Positions 8,664-10,299 of a DNA stretch of 10,299 nucleotides are shown in pieces (position 1 is the first letter of the stretch; each line of letters opens with the position of its first letter). Both the position numbers and the translations under genes were made by a program. The notes below the pieces were generated by a model. It was not told where the DNA came from. It was given only the letters and a program-made list of their open reading frames with translations, and ran no database searches. This stretch comes from Natronomicrosphaera sp040876735 (GTDB taxonomy: Bacteria > Planctomycetota > Phycisphaerae > Phycisphaerales > Phycisphaeraceae): the NCBI GenBank assembly GCA_040876735.1, contig JBBDPC010000172.1:1-10299 (forward strand). Direction: 5' to 3'.

Positions 8664-9883
8664 AACAGACCGCCCCCGCCGCCCTGCCGCCCGCCGAAGC
8701 GCTGACCATGCTGCTCGCCCGCCTCGCGCCGGTGGCGACCGAGACGCTGGACGGGCAAGCCGCGCCGGGCCGGGTGCTGGCCGAGCCGGTGCGGGCCGAC
8801 CGGGACAGCCCGGCGCATGATGTGTCGGCGATGGATGGTTATGCCGTGCGGCTGGCCGACCTCGCGCGGGGTGAGCTGCCCGTGGCGGGCGAAGTGGTCA
8901 CGGGGGCCGCGCCGCCGACGATGCCGGCCGGCGCGGCGCTGCGCATCTTCACCGGCGGCTGCGTGCCGGCGGGGGCGGAGGCGGTGATCCGTCGTGAAGA
9001 CGTGCACGAAACGCCGGAGCGGATTCGCCTGACCATCGACGCGGCCACGCTCCGGCCCGGGCAGCACATCCGCCGACGGGGCGAAAACCTCACCGCCGGC
9101 GCGGTCGTGGTCGAAGCGGGCGAGCCGGTGCATCCCGCGGTCATCGGCGCGCTGGCAAGCTTCGGCCACGTGCGGCCGTGCGTCCACCAGCGCGTGCGAC
9201 TGGCGGTGCTGGTAACCGGCGACGAACTGCTCGCCCCCACCGCGACGCCCCCGGCCACACCCGAACCGTGGCAGATTCGCGACAGCAACGGCCCGGTGCT
9301 CGAAGCGATGTTCGCCCGCCTGCCCTGGATCGACTGGCAAGGCACGATGCACGTGCACGATACGCTGGACGAACTGACCGCCACGCTGCGCGACCAACTG
9401 GCGGCGTGCGATGCCGTGCTGCTGACCGGCGGCGTGTCGATGGGCGACCACGACCACGTGCCGGCCGCGGTGCGGGCGGTCGGCGGCGACGTGGTGTTTC
9501 ACAAGCTGCCGATCCGCCCCGGCAAGCCGTTGCTGGCCGCGGTGGGGCCACAGGGGCAGGCGATCATGGGCCTGCCGGGCAACCCGGTGTCAGTGATGGT
9601 CACCGCCCGGCGGTTCGCGGCGGCGGCGCTGCGACGGCGGGCGGGCTTCGCACGACCGGTGGCATCGCCGACGATGGTGCGATTGGCCAACCCCGATGAG
9701 AAGGCGCTGCCATTGTGGTGGCATCGGCCGGTGCGGTTGATCGCGCCGGGCGAAGCGGAACTGGTAATGGGCATGGGCTCGGGCGACGTGGCGAGTGCGG
9801 CGCGGAGCGATGGGTTTGTCGAGCAGCCGGCCGGCGCGAGCGGCGCGGGGCCGTGGGCGTACTGGGCGTGGAGCATGACATGA
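8660..9883 (+). CDS. moeA: Molybdopterin molybdotransferase MoeA
   Basis: MoeA inserts molybdate into adenylylated molybdopterin, the step that makes active Mo cofactor. The 407-aa length is close to E. coli MoeA (411). Motifs in order are SAMDGYAV (56-63) with the catalytic aspartate D59, IFTGGCVPAGAEAV (96-109), TGDEL (186-190), DSNGP (208-212), TGGVSMGDHD (256-265), RPGKP (286-290) and GLPGNPVS (304-311). The last ~75 residues form the usual C-terminal beta domain. Its ATG overlaps the moaE stop in ATGA (8660-8663), and its stop overlaps moaC the same way. No MogA/MoaB domain is fused to it, so the adenylyltransferase step must be encoded outside the window. Confidence 0.95.
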   Translation: MKQTAPAALPPAEALTMLLARLAPVATETLDGQAAPGRVLAEPVRADRDSPAHDVSAMDGYAVRLADLARGELPVAGEVVTGAAPPTMPAGAALRIFTGGCVPAGAEAVIRREDVHETPERIRLTIDAATLRPGQHIRRRGENLTAGAVVVEAGEPVHPAVIGALASFGHVRPCVHQRVRLAVLVTGDELLAPTATPPATPEPWQIRDSNGPVLEAMFARLPWIDWQGTMHVHDTLDELTATLRDQLAACDAVLLTGGVSMGDHDHVPAAVRAVGGDVVFHKLPIRPGKPLLAAVGPQGQAIMGLPGNPVSVMVTARRFAAAALRRRAGFARPVASPTMVRLANPDEKALPLWWHRPVRLIAPGEAELVMGMGSGDVASAARSDGFVEQPAGASGAGPWAYWAWSMT

Positions 9884-10299
9884 ATGAGAAGTTGACGCAC
9901 CTGGACGAAGGCGGGCAGGCGCGGATGGTCGACGTCGGCGACAAGCCGGTGACCAGGCGGCGGGCGGTGGCCGAGGGGCGGGTGCGCATCTCGGCGAAGC
10001 TGGCCGAGGCGATCGAGGCCAACGCGCTGGCCAAGGGCAACCTGCTGGAGGTCGCCCGGCTCGCGGGCATTCAGGCAGCGAAGCGGACGGATGAGCTGAT
10101 CCCGCTCTGCCATGGGCTGCCGCTGGACGCGGTGCAGGTCGAGGCGTGGCTGGCCGAGGGGTATGTCCACCTGCGCGCCGAGGCGAGCACGAGCTGGAAG
10201 ACCGGCGTGGAGATGGAGGCGCTCACGGCGGTAAGCGTCGCGGCGCTGACGGTGATCGACATGGGCAAGGCGATCGACAAGGCGATGGTGATCGAGTCG
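9880..10299 (+). CDS. moaC: Cyclic pyranopterin monophosphate synthase MoaC (3' truncated by window)
   Basis: MoaC converts the MoaA product 3',8-cyclo-GTP into cPMP. The 140 residues visible start with the family's THLDEGGQARMVDVG block (6-20) and contain K52 in the AKG motif, GIQAAKRT (63-70), PLCH (75-78), KTGVEMEALT (107-116) and DMGKA (127-131), which align with E. coli MoaC including its catalytic lysines and H77. About 20 C-terminal residues are missing, cut by the right edge. Two positions differ from what is usual: LCHG instead of LCHP at 76-79, and IDMGKA instead of YDMCKA at 126-131. The ATG overlaps the moeA stop (ATGA 9880-9883), implying coupled translation. Confidence 0.95.
   Translation, partial: MNEKLTHLDEGGQARMVDVGDKPVTRRRAVAEGRVRISAKLAEAIEANALAKGNLLEVARLAGIQAAKRTDELIPLCHGLPLDAVQVEAWLAEGYVHLRAEASTSWKTGVEMEALTAVSVAALTVIDMGKAIDKAMVIES

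Overview
The window is GC-rich (strong G/C bias at third codon positions) and every convincing gene lies on the + strand, packed as one probable transcription unit running beyond the right edge. The gene set (membrane cytochrome b-like protein, Nas/Nap-type molybdenum subunit, four-cluster ferredoxin, Tat-signal Rieske protein, small two-TM protein, NarK) and the short intergenic tandem repeats suggest an environmental GC-rich bacterium. A planctomycete (Phycisphaerae-like) is my best guess; it is an inference from gene organisation and cannot be proven without database comparison.

Layout. 1-342: no convincing gene; a weak open frame runs in from the left edge and ends overlapping the first real start. 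343-5252: a five-gene module encoding what looks like a membrane-associated nitrate reductase-like complex: a six-TM NarI-like subunit with a C-terminal four-cysteine motif, a 755-aa bis-MGD/4Fe-4S oxidoreductase with a cysteine molybdenum ligand, a 4x[4Fe-4S] electron-transfer protein, a Rieske protein with a twin-arginine leader, and an 89-aa two-TM protein. 5278-6489: a NarK/NasA-type nitrate/nitrite transporter carrying both nitrate signature motifs. 6535-10299: molybdenum cofactor biosynthesis, in the order moaA, a cysteine-poor carboxymuconolactone decarboxylase (CMD)-like gene, moaD, moaE, moeA and moaC (cut by the right edge).

How it fits together. NarK would exchange nitrate/nitrite. 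The Mo subunit would reduce nitrate, with electrons arriving from quinol through the cytochrome b-like subunit, the polyferredoxin and possibly the Rieske protein. MoaA/MoaC make cPMP, MoaD/MoaE convert it to molybdopterin, and MoeA inserts molybdate. MobA, which makes the MGD form, MoeB and any nitrite reductase are not in the window. The main puzzle is topology: NarK and the leaderless Mo subunit point to cytoplasmic chemistry, whereas the Rieske protein has a Tat motif and a disulfide-type Rieske site that point to the periplasm.

Non-coding structure is limited to a four-unit heptamer array between the Mo-subunit and ferredoxin genes (3689-3716) and a striking inverted repeat built from TGACAAGG octamers between moaD and moaE (8154-8231).
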